Assembly: GCA_015680905.1 (NCBI GenBank)
Contig: CM027381.1
Location: 58,346,501 to 58,410,500, forward strand
DNA: 64,000 bases
Reading direction: 5' to 3'
Source of the DNA: Coptis chinensis
Lineage: Eukaryota; Streptophyta; Magnoliopsida; Ranunculales; Ranunculaceae
Every line of letters begins with the position of its first letter. Positions within the stretch are counted from its first letter, which is position 1. The position numbers were made by a program, and so were the translations under genes. The notes under the pieces were generated by a model that was not told the DNA's origin, made no database searches, and worked only from the letters and a program-made list of their open reading frames with translations. Shown piece after piece: positions 10,910-21,744 of this stretch.

Positions 10910-11861
10910 GATGAGATGCTTGCTTACCCATTGAACCCATAATGTCTCCTTCTTGCTTAGAATATTCCAAATGTGTTTTAGATTTGCTGCCTTGTTTATT
11001 GTTTCCATATCTCTTATAGCGAGTCCTCCTTCTGCATACGGATAACATAATGATCTCCATCCAATGAGAGCATGTGATGTCGTGCAATCTGGCCCTATCC
11101 ATAAGAAGTTTCTAAACAGCCTTTGAACCTCTTCTATTATGCTTTGTGGAAGCACAAAGGAAGAAATCCAATATATACTCAGATTATTCAATACAGCTTT
11201 GATAAGTCAGAGCCAGATCTGCATAAGATAAACTTTTTCCCCTCCAGCTTTGAATTCGTTTCTCCACCTTATCCACCAACGGCAAACAGTTTGCATAAGA
11301 GAGTCTTGTAGTAATCAGTGGTAGTCCCAAATATTTTACAGGTAATTCCCTTCTTGAGAATTGAATAATATCCCTGACTCTTGTGCATAGATCTTCCTCC
11401 ATTCCAGCAAAGAATATCTGGCTTTTCTGTATGTTCACTTCAAGCCCAGAACACTTCTTGAAACCCCTCAAGTTATCATTTAGGGTTTGAGCTGTCTTTA
11501 CATCTCTGTGCATAAAAGCCATGAGGTCATCTGCAAATGACAAGTGAGTGATAATAGGGTCATTATATTTATGGTGTAGTGTAAATTTGCCATCTCTTAC
11601 AAATTGTAGCATCAGGTCTGAGAATAACTCCATCACCGGACAAATAGATAAGGTGACATGGGGTCACCTTGTCTAATACCTCTCTTGGTTCTGAAATATC
11701 CAAATGGGGTACCATTCACCATGATAGCAAAAGTTGGCGTACTTATGCATTCTGTAATCCACCCCATGAACCTCTCTGGTACCCCTATTCTTCTCAGCGA
11801 ATATTCAACTGCCTCCCATCTAACTGAGTCATAATCCTTCTTCAGATTGATTTTCGCAGCA
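10910..11861 (-). pseudogene. LINE A ORF2, middle part (second half of reverse transcriptase)
   Basis: Frames at 10910-11191, 11184-11636 and 11633-11861 encode RT motif B (KRGIRQGDPMSPYLF), motif C (SFADDLMAFMHRD, both Asp present) and the thumb region (ELPVKYLGLPLITTRL, SWRGKSLSYADLA), followed by YWISSFVLPQS and FRNFLWIGPDC. Motif A reads KINLKKDYD where LINE B has KVDLRKAYD, so the first catalytic Asp is replaced by Asn. Two frame changes separate the three frames. The piece ends where the LTR fossil begins, inside the codons just before motif A. The upstream RT half lies at 19341-20154. Confidence 0.88.
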
Positions 11862-12340
11862 TGATAAGAGCCCAAAACTGTAGTTTTAACCCCTTAATAA
11901 TCATACTTTTAGACCAATTATGTGAGTAATAATTAAGAGTTAACACTGATTACGTGTTTTTATGCATTTCAGGCTTCAAAGTCCATTATGTGGAGAAATG
12001 TGCCACTTTAGCGAGATAAAGGAGCAAAGGTCGGTTACTAAGGAGTTCCGTGATTAAAGGCCAAGATTCAAGAAGATAAAGCCTTTCTAAAGCCCGGTCA
12101 AAAGCTGAAAAGTCGACGCAGGCAGAAACAGCACACAAGTCAGCAGAACTTCCGAAGGCTGTATCTTTGGACTCAGACCTTGGAATGTGACCTACCTTAT
12201 GTCAAAACGACCGGCTCGGAAAGAGCTTTCCAATGGTCTAAGCCTTGATCCAATCAGAATAGCAGAAGTGGACGAAAAGTCTGTTGAAGCCAACTGCAGC
12301 TGAAGATGCCTTTTTAGGGACTGAAAGAATTGGGTTTTGC
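11862..12340 (+). repeat. Left LTR of the gypsy fossil (aligns with the first third of the right LTR)
   Basis: About 480 bp match the start of the right LTR at 17881 onward. After about 12340 the two sequences no longer match. The solo LTR at 57126-58604 belongs to the same family in reverse orientation. Confidence 0.85.
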
Positions 12341-12461
12341 AGCAAGGACGCAATCAGGTATTCCTTTCTTCCACACCTCGCATCTCCAGTTAGAGGTTTC
12401 TACTAGTATATCAGATTTGTTTGGAGTGTTGCATGTTTAGTTAAGTTCGACTTAGTCTTGC

Positions 12462-13830
12462 ATGAGATTAAGGTCTGGTCGAAGAAAAACAACTAACGTA
12501 ATTACACAGCAACGTCAACAAACAAGTCTATCTAGTTTCCCACCCACTACACCTCTAGCTACTATTTCACACACACCACCTGATATTATGGCTGAAGAAA
12601 GAGAGACTCCTCTCTCTGACTTTTATAAAGCCTTGAGCGATAGCCCTAAATCTTCCATCGTTCTAGCAGACCCAGTGGGGGATTTCCGCATCCCCCCAAA
12701 TATATTTAATTTGTTACCCGTTTTCATGGTTTAGACCATGAAAACCTTATCAAACATACGCGTAGGATTGAACAAGTCCTTACAAACATTCCACCATCCT
12801 ACGGTTGGTGCGAACAAATTAAATTGAAGGTATTCCCTTTCATCTTAGTTTGATAAAGGCGCGTTGGTTAACTTGCCAAAAGCGCTTAATTCTGGGACTC
12901 GTGGGCCAAACTTGTTCACCATTGTTTATGGAACATTTTACCCACCCCTAAAGACGGATGAAATGCTTTCCAAGATTCACTTCTTCGGCGGCAGAATCCT
13001 CATGAATCATTTTCGTGAGGCTTGGAATCGTTTCACCGATCTCCTTATAGAGTGTCCACACCATCACCTAGCAAAAGACACGTTAGTTCGCGTGCCTTTT
13101 TCAAAGGACTTCTACACCACCATAAAGAAGTCCTAGACATAATGAATGGGGGTAGTTTCCTAAGTAAAGGAGCCTCGAGGCATATAAATTTTGGAAGATC
13201 GACTAAAGCGTAATAATAATCAGTGGGGTGTAGTGACGATTACTCCGGCTCCGCTAGTTCTTCTTCAACAGCTTAAAGGCTACCAAAGATGTTTGAGGTT
13301 AAATCAGATCATGAGCTTAAAACTCTAATTGAATCCCTCACAAAAGATAGAGGCCATTTCAGTACAATAAAAGCCTATCCCCGTCATGAATGTAAATTCA
13401 AATCCATGTAGTTTCTGTTGGAGTTCTGAGCATCCCGACTCCCACTGTCCTATAGCCTATGAACATTCTTGTTCTATTAATAGTGAACCTAACGCCCCTT
13501 GGAGACAAAATCCCAACTTCGGTTGGAGAAATAACCAACAAGTCACACCAACAGGGTACAATAATCAATATGTTAGGCCAACGCACAGTTATAACCAAGC
13601 TCCACCACAACAACGACAGGATCAGGGTAATTATAATAATTATAACAACCAAGTGCAACCTCGACAAAGTCAAGCACAAGGTCAATGTAATTATAATAAT
13701 TATAATGCTAATAGAGGTATCGTTTCGGTAAATAATAACTATCACAATCCGCCCATAAATAATCAACACGAGATAGTTCCAAATACACCACCCGCGACTA
13801 TCGCGACCCAAACAACCGGATCGTCTTGAC
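12462..13830 (+). pseudogene. gag-like region of the gypsy fossil
   Basis: Broken remains of a capsid/nucleocapsid gene. Recognisable parts are an N-terminus MRLRSGRRKT, a retrotransposon-gag-type stretch around FREAWNRFTDLLIECPHH (about 13010-13065), and a CCHC zinc knuckle (CSFCWSSEHPDSHC, about 13407-13450) followed by an Asn/Gln-rich tail. The order and motifs fit plant Athila/Tat gag proteins. The region is not functional. Confidence 0.75.
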
Positions 13831-14569
13831 ACCTTCATACAAGTAGCCAACAACTTTTCCAAACCATGGCTCAATCTAACCAACACATTCTATAATCCGT
13901 TAATAATTTAAACCAACAATTAGCCCAAGAGAAAGCCCAACCAAAAGGCGTGTTTCCGTGCCAAGCGATACCCAACCCTAGAACAAAGAAAACACAAACT
14001 TTGAGGTAAACGGTAATACTAGTACGAAACTACATCCGTGGGTGAGCTAAATGCCATCACCACTCTCCATTCGGAAGAGTGGTTGATAACAAAGTAACTA
14101 TGCCTATAGTTACCCCATCAAGATACTCCTATACCGGATATCGAACTAAATACCCGAAATAGAAACCGAAGAACCTACCACTATAGAGGGTACCAAGGTT
14201 AAACCACAACCTAAGAAACAGAAAGCCAAGGTTACACATCAAGTCGAGCCATACGCTAAATATAAAGCTTAAACCACCGCTCCCTCGAAATTAGCCATGG
14301 TAACCCGGGATACTAACTTTGAGGAGATTAGGAACGTTTTTTCAAAAATCTAATGATAAACCTTCATTTTCTCGGCTATAAAAAGCTACCTAACCACGCT
14401 TAAGTTTCTTAAGGAGTTGTGCACTACTAGGTGTAAGACCAACATACCTAAAGACGCTTTCTAACCTGAACAGGTTCCCAACTTTATCCGAAAATAATGG
14501 AATTGTTAAGTACAAGGACCCCCGTCGCCCTATCAGCATAATACACCTTAGGAAATTCTCACACGACGA

Positions 14570-14960
14570 CCGGCTTTACTAGACACGGGGGCTAGTGTTA
14601 ACTTACTCCCGCTTTTATTTGTATAAACAAATAGGTCTAGACGAGATGCAACCTACTAAAATGACATTGCAATTAGTCGATCGGTCTATTAAGTATCCTA
14701 AGGGTGTGGTTGAAAACGTCTTTGGTTAAAGTCCAAATTTTTACTACCCAAATTTACTTCGTTATCCTCGACACAAAAGTCACTAACGACTCTACCTATC
14801 ATTTTAGGGCGTCCCTTCTTGGCGACGCCAACGCCTCTCATAAACTGCCATGATGGTTCGATGTCCTTGTCCTTTGGCCATCTTTCTGTTGAGGTAAATG
14901 TTTTCAAAACGAGGACACAGTATCCCGATTCATCTACAAATGGCGAGGTTAGCATGATCG
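14570..14960 (+). pseudogene. Aspartic-protease-like region of the gypsy fossil
   Basis: The active-site type motif LDTGASVNLLP is readable near 14578-14611. It is followed by sequence typical of plant gypsy proteases (MTLQLVDRSIKYPKGVVENV) and by a later LINCHDG-SLSFGHL-type block near 14838-14880. The region is broken. It marks the start of a pol region whose RT and integrase parts were not found downstream. Confidence 0.7.
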
Positions 14961-17880
14961 AGAGCTTAGCTCAAGATTACTTCAAAACATGTTTCCGGAG
15001 AAACAGATTAACAAATTCCTTTCCTTCGGAAATTCCGACTTTAACAATGACTCCCTGGTAGTAGACGAAATCGAAGAAGAATTTCCCGCGACTCTTTTTT
15101 GCACGCTTCTTTACCACTTCAGCGAGTCCCCTTTGCCAACAACCATTCATCCCTTGATGCTATGACGGAAGATGAATTTTTCAATCTCTATCCCAAAGTG
15201 ATCCTTTTGACCCAAGTATTGAGGAATGTCTTGCACATATCAAGATTTCGATGATATGGACTTGAGAGCTCTAGTTGAGAATCATTCACCTTCCATCACC
15301 AATATTCCCCACCTCCACCTTTTCAAAGGAACCTCGAGTTTGCACTCGATCCTTTAGTTTCTCCCGTGGCTTTCATGATTTTTAAATCCACCTAGTAAAC
15401 AAATACTTCCCAAGGATAAACCACTTGACGCGCTTCATTTTTTCAGACTTGAGACAGGTCCCTAACTACACCATGAATGAAGTTTTATGCTAAACCCACA
15501 TCCTCATTTTTTCCATGCTTTCCTCTAAAACTTATCCCAATCCACCATATTTTCCACAACCATTCACTTTTCCACACTTATTCACTAGGACACCCTCTCG
15601 CTTCAAAGATGAAACATAAGGTGCATGCTTCGGTTATGTTATAGGTCTATCCGACTTCGCTTTCATTCCACTAGGTCACACAGAGGAAAATCTTGGTGCT
15701 TGATTGTGTTTAGATATGTTTTCTACGATATTTGTTTATGGAACGATCCACAACTATTTCGGTTGTTGATATATGATAAACCGTGATATTCATACATATG
15801 TTTAGATAAGTCTAGGGAATCGACTTTAAAAGACCCAAGTTTTCAGTACAATACCAACGTTAAGTCTAGGCCAAACAAAATTTTCAAACTTAAAAGAGTT
15901 TTCCAATTTTGTTTGGGGTGGCGATTTTGGTATTCATTTCAAATCATGTTGCCACCCTAAGCCCTGTAATGTTTACTCCAAGAGAGCTTGTGATAGTTAG
16001 TACGCGTACCGTTTAATTGTGCTTCATATTATCGTATCATCTTTACAATATTTCTATTTACGTGCGCGCAATTTTTGCCACGCTTTCTATGGTAAATTCT
16101 TTCCTTATCTCTACACTTTGAGGACAAAGCCGTTCGATTGTTTGGGGGTGGGATAGAAACATTTGCAAAAATTAGACACTTTTAGGATGTAAATTCGACT
16201 TTTATTTATAAAATGTTAAAAATTAGTTAGTTACATAATTTAATTGTGCTATTGAATTGTTTCATGAACCCCTTCTCCCAAATTGTTTGGGGTGGTATAG
16301 AAACACGATGTAAATGTTAAGCACATATTAGGTTGTATATTACGATTATTTGTCTTAAAAATAATAAAAATAAAAATATAAATATAAAGTTATGCTATAC
16401 ACTTAGGAATATTGGTATTGTTTTCTTTCTATGCTCTTAACAATCTAGAAGTCTCAATGAGCTTTTTTGCATTAGAATAATTTTAGAAACTTAGGTTAAT
16501 ATGTAGGTAATAATCTCTCAAGATCTATCTATAAATATATTACATGAGTATCTATGATTGTTAGCATAAGTTTCAAAATCTAGGCTAGAGTACTTATTCT
16601 CTACAAATCCTGTGAGAATATAGCCTAAAGCCTTATATGAGTGAAACATTTGAGAAATGACACAAGGAGAAGTATATTCGAAGAGAAATCACACGCCCAC
16701 TTGCTTGACCACTATACCATATCCTAAGAGAGAATTTAGGCCCTTTTTGGATCGATATAGCTAGAAATTCTGACCTAAGTATATTTTCCGCTAGTCACCC
16801 CACTGAGCCTTTCATTAGCCCTTTCATAAACCACAAATCCTTTACCCTGTTACAAAATAAAAAAATTCAACCTACCCAATTTAGATAAGTCTGAGAATAG
16901 AATAAGGAAGAAAGAAGAAGAGAAAAACCTGTGTAAACAAAAGTTAGTTAATTGCTTCAAAAAAAATAAAAATAAAAAAATAAAAAATAAAATAAAGAAA
17001 AGAAGTTTCCATCCAAAGAAAAGAAAAATAAAAATAGAAATAAAATAAAAACTCCAAAAAAATAGAATAAAAGGAGTCAAAGGCCAAAGAAAAAGAAAAA
17101 AAAAATATGGCTAAGGATGGAAACAAAGTGTAGAAGCAAAAGTAAATAACAAGGTTTTCTCTAGTTACATAATATGAAGACTCTATTATCTCAGACTTGT
17201 TCCTTTTGAATATCCATTTCCTTCCTTCTTAAACCATCTCCTAATCCCCGCAACACCTAATAAAGACCTCTAGCTCAATTAGGAATAGGTTAGTGGGATA
17301 GTAAGTGGCGATGTGTTTTGATCAACTTCGGCTTCCTTGTGTGTCATTGAGATTGTAAGGTAAAATATGCCCACCGCATTAATCGAGTAGCAAAACTTGG
17401 AGTGGAAAAAAAATCGAGTGATTTTTGTCTTGACTTTTATGTGAGAACCTACTTAAGGATGTTATTCCAAAGTTTCGAAACGGACTGCTATTCGTGATTT
17501 CATAGCATTACTCATTGATATATGTTTATTCATAGATGATTGATTATTATGCATATATTAGCTTAGGTTTCGACTTGATTACTCTATATGTATTGCTAGT
17601 GTGAGAGGTATAGTTAATTTAGAGCATGAATAAGGAAACAATAGTTTTATTTCTTAGTCGCCAGTAGTATAGATGAAGTTTGTTAGTACCTTCATCGAAA
17701 ACTCTCACGAGACTATAACTCGTCCACTAGGGAATTCCTAGTGGTTTAAAGCGCCTTGTTGCATATGGTCAATGCAATCGCGACTCAAATAAACGAGAGT
17801 AGATAGAACTCTATTTTTGTCACTTATTCAAATTTCTCATCTTTGCTTGAGGACAAGCAAAATGCTGTTTTGGGGTGGTT
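14961..17880 (+). other. AT-rich 3' interior of the gypsy fossil, no recognised gene
   Basis: About 2.9 kb with no recognisable RT, RNase H or integrase. G-rich tracts of the form TTTGGGGTGG recur near 15913, 16140, 16279 and 17868; the last one lies directly before the right LTR and is the likely polypurine tract. An imperfect tandem duplication of about 130 bp covers 16135-16400. An A-rich low-complexity stretch covers about 16850-17105. The phrase CTTGAGGACAAGCAAAATG at 17847-17865, just upstream of the tract, recalls other plant gypsy elements. Confidence 0.65.
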
Positions 17881-19335
17881 TGATAAGAGCCCAAAACTGT
17901 AGTTTTAACCCCTTAATAATCATACTTTTAGACCAATTATGTGAGTAATAATTAAGAGTTAACACCGATTCACGTGTTTTTATGCATTTCGGGCTTCAAA
18001 GTCCATTATGTGCAGAAATGTGCCACTTTAGCGAGATAAAGGAGCAAAGGTCGGTTACTAAGGAGTTCCGTGATTAAAAGCCAAGATTCAAGAAGATAAA
18101 GCCTTTCTAAAGCCCGGTCAAAAGCTGAAAAGTCAACGCGGGTAGAAACAGCACACAAGTTAGTAGAACTTCCGAAGGCCGTATCTTTGGACTCAGACCT
18201 CGGAATGGGGCCTACATTATGTCAAAACGACCGGCTCGGAAAGAGCTTTCCAATGGTCCAAGCCTTGACCCAATAAAAATAGCAGAAGTGGACGAAAAGT
18301 CTGTTGAAGCCAACTGCAGCTGAAGAAGCCTTTTTGGACTGAAAGAATTGGGTTTTGGCTCCAAGCCCATACACGATTTTTGGATCTGAATGTATAAAAA
18401 CCAAAGATTCACTCTTTGTTAAGGGTAGATAGTTAGACCTAGATTAGAAATTAGATTAGTAGCCTCCATTAATTAGTTTTAGATCTCAGTTTTAGAATTT
18501 CATTCCCTGTTTTAGATTAAAACTTTAAATCATTGTTCTTTATTGATTAGATAAATAAAATAGTTATTCTTGTCAATTTCGATTTTTGTCATTTACAATT
18601 TATTAGATCTAATTTCAATTCTTGTTATCATTCAATTCTTAGTTATTAATTAGATTTCGATTATTGTTTAGTTAAATTTCATAAAGTTAGAATCTTTGTA
18701 ATATGTTGTATTCAATTTCAATGGAAATGATGGTTTTGATGAATCAAGGCTAAAACCTCCATTAGAGGGTTGATGAAGCCTTGATGAAAACTTAGTTGTA
18801 TAGTGTAGAAGCGTTGTAGAGTCTATTTCATTCTAGAAGGTCGTGTTTTAGCCATGAGAATGGGTGGACGGCCTCACATGCTAGTTATATTTGGTAGAAA
18901 TGCCATGTTAATTAGGGATTAAGCGAGCAATTCTTACCGTAAGAACGTAAGAATTGGATTACAACAAATCTATTCTAGGTGATTAAGTTGGATTCGAGGT
19001 GGATTCAATTCCCCTATAATTCTTTTGTCTAGATTCAAGAACATTAGTATTTCCATATATTTCAGAAGTGACATTCAACATATTGCTTTTCATATTGCAT
19101 CGTAGTATAATTCCCCTTCGTAAAAGCTCTCATTAGACTTAAGACCGACAAATTAGACTAGAAAACATTCCATGCTAGAGCACTAGGAGTGGAACGAACT
19201 TCCTACTCCACTATATCTGTTCAATAGAAAGAGAGTAGAAACTTTGATAAATATAGACACGTAAAAGTTTTAATTTACTTGCGTTTTGAGTTCTTCGTTC
19301 ATTTCGTAGGTAACTATATCATTTTATGTTTATCA
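17881..19335 (+). repeat. Right LTR of the gypsy fossil, 1455 bp
   Basis: The LTR begins TGATAAGAGCCC right after the purine-rich tract and ends TTATCA. Its ends are short inverted repeats (TGATAA/TTATCA). The length agrees with the 1479-bp solo LTR at 57126-58604. Confidence 0.9.
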
Positions 19336-19340
19336 CAGCA

Positions 19341-20154
19341 CACCTCGGAGGTTTAGTATTTCTGTGGTAGTTGTGTACTAATTCATGAGACAATAGTATA
19401 TTGTCTTGAATACTTCTTCCCGGAATAAATGCAGATTGATTCTGAGCCACCACCTCCTTCATAAATCCTCTCATTCTCTGAGTCATGATCTTTGTAATGC
19501 ATTTGTATAATACATTACAGCATGATATGGGCCTGTAATCACCTAACGACAATGGAGATGGAATCTTAGGCACCAAGGTGATACAAGTAACATTTACCTC
19601 TCTTAGCATTCTGGACGATCTGAAGAAATTTTGCACTGCCTTCACAAATTCATTGCCTGTAATTCTCCATGTCGCTTTAAAGAACAGAGATGAGAAACCA
19701 TCATTACCTGGAGCCTTATCAACTTCAATATCTGCTAAAGCTTCTATGATTTCATCTCTTGTCACTTGTGCTTCAAGTCTCATCTTTGTTTCTTCACTCA
19801 GCGTTTGCCTAGGCCTTATGTTCTCAAATTGTGTAAAATTCAGTTCTTCTACATTCTCTGGTGCATATAAGTTTTTGTAGAAGTTCACACATTCATCCCC
19901 AATGCTATCCATATCCTCAACCATCTGCCCATGTTCATCCAGTATACATGTTATCTTGTTCCTTGCTCTTCTTGCCTTTACAGAATCGAAGAAGTATTTA
20001 GTGTTGTCATCCCCGGACATATAACTTGGTCCCTCGATTTACGCTTGTAGCATCCCTCCTCGCTTTTGCTGCCTTTACATATTCACATGCAACTCTCCTT
20101 TCACCGCTTCTCAATTCAGACTCATAGGGTCTTCTTGCATCTTAACTTGTATTT
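19341..20154 (-). pseudogene. LINE A ORF2, first half of reverse transcriptase
   Basis: The frame 20020-19319 reads SGDDNTKYFFDSVKARRARN, then the RT start (VTRDEIIEALADIEVDKAPG), CITLVPKIPSPLSLGDYRP, and SAFIPGRSIQDNILLSHELV up to HNYHRNTKPPRCA. The last codons of that frame run into the LTR fossil and are not LINE sequence. From 20020 to 20154 the linker continues with frame changes. LINE C entered at 20170, and the next LINE A piece is 31002-31146. Confidence 0.88.
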
Positions 20155-20170
20155 CCTCCATCTCTATCTT
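20155..20170. repeat. Target-site duplication of LINE C, left copy
   Basis: CCTCCATCTCTATCTT occurs here and at 30986-31001. Its last bases merge with the poly-T of LINE C, so the exact edge may shift by one or two bases. Confidence 0.9.
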
Positions 20171-20283
20171 TTTTTTTTTTTTTTTTTTTTTTTATCGTTT
20201 AGGTTTTAGAGAGGTCCCTACCCTTTTCATAAAATAAATAAATAGCTTGTTACATCCTTACATATTGCTTTCCACTCGCATCT

Positions 20284-21223
20284 TCAAAAATAATTTTCTT
20301 TACATCCTCCTAAAGGAACTGGGACTAGCTCTATGTATCTAATAAGGGAATGTTTTGTGCCAGTAGCGACGCCTAGTCCGTTGGTCTCCCTAAAAACATG
20401 AAAGATATTAAAATGTTCTAACTCTAGTTTCAAAGCTTGTATACTTGAATGAGTTTCTCTGCCATCCATGGATACTTGTTATTGCCGCTCAAGAAGGAGA
20501 TAACATTGGATGAATCCGTTTGTACCTCAATCTTTTGATGCCTTTCCCCGACGCCATCTTTAAACCTTGCTCTCTTCACCGCAACTTGATCGGTCTGCTT
20601 TTCAAGTGTGTGCTGCCATTACTCATTTGCTATTACTTCACCCCGTCGCTTTCTTATCAACTTCAAAATTTTAGTTCCTTTTTGTAGAGTCCCATCGGTG
20701 TTTAGATTGTATATCTCCACACCGCTCTTACCCACTTGCGGTTACTCTCGTGTTTCTTTCTTTCTCCCCACTTATCCATGAATATCCATGAATAGTTGAG
20801 CATCGGCCACTTGCGTCATTTTAATGTTCATTCCCATAAGTTTTGTTCTTGTATCGCTAATCATCAGATCCACCACTGGCTGTGCATCCGCGTTCTTATT
20901 TTGGAAGATACGGTCATTTCTTGACTTCCAAATCCAATACATGCAGGCATTCCAGACAAGTCGATAAGAATCTTGAATACATCCTTTACCATGTCAGAGC
21001 TGTTTCCACCCATTGAACCTCTTCTTCCCATGTCAGAGCTGCTACTCAAGTGAATCCCATTCTCTGAAGAAGAGACTCCAAACAATGTTTGCGAAGTTGC
21101 ATTTGTGAAACAGGTGGTGCTCTATTTCTATGCCTTGCCAACACAACACACAAGTATCAGTTTGCACTTTCTTCCACACTTTCAATTTCTGCAGCGTCTT
21201 GAGTCCATTACTTAGAGCCATCC
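20284..21223 (-). pseudogene. LINE C ORF2, C-terminal part (RNase H-like, zf-RVT)
   Basis: On the minus strand, the piece at 20284-20469 reads LELEHFNIFHVFRETNGL, the end of the RNase H-like domain. Degraded frames to 21223 cover the RNase H start, the linker and the Cys-rich zf-RVT segment near 21130-21180. No frame exceeds about 75 residues. The equivalent stretch in LINE G (61811-62464) is open and serves as the guide for this reading. Confidence 0.75.
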
Positions 21224-21744
21224 TTTTTTTTTTTCGCTAAAAGGTAATTGATTAAAATAATAAAATGAAAGTTACAAAGAAAAAGAATAAGTAGAGTAAA
21301 AGTTGCCTAGTGTGAGTATCATCATATGTGTACCCACCTATTACAGCCCAAAATTAATAAGAGAAACGAAAGTAGGTAGTGAACCGGTTCTCCCGGTTTC
21401 TCATGAAAGGGGGGCCTTGTGCCCCACCATTTACTTTCCCCCTTTGTAACGCTGCCCATGCCTCGAACAACCGTTTCGCCCCCTAAGTTAGTTTCGCCCA
21501 TGTTGCGGTGACATTAATCCATGTGGCTTTCTCCTTCACCGCCTCCATATAGCTCTAACTTTCCAATGTATCGCGGTCCACTTGAAAAGCTTTAACCAAT
21601 CGAGGAAGAATCGATTCAACCCAAATGTATTTCCAAATTCAATTCCAAGGCTCTCTCAATACCTTCAACAACCGCCACAATTTCTGCCACCAACCCCCAA
21701 TGCCCATTGCCCCCCCAAGAAATCTCCTTTGTAGTCCCTTAGAA

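Larger units (their letters stand above)
11862..19335 (+). mobile_element. Ty3/gypsy LTR retrotransposon fossil (Athila/Tat-like), broken
   Basis: The element starts TGATAAGAGCCC and ends TTATCA, and is flanked by the 5-bp TSD CAGCA at 11857-11861 and 19336-19340. It interrupts LINE A. Its parts are an LTR at the left, a gag-like region, an aspartic-protease-like region, a long AT-rich 3' region, a purine-rich tract before 17881, and a right LTR. No reverse transcriptase or integrase is recognisable. The reading frames are broken many times, so it is a fossil. By eye, roughly twenty differences separate about 480 alignable LTR bases, suggesting an age of a few million years under usual plant rates (inference). 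Confidence 0.92.

Noticed and set aside
16850-17126. Phe-rich minus-strand frames that look like membrane proteins.
   Set aside because: They translate an A-rich low-complexity tract in the LTR fossil and carry no family signature.
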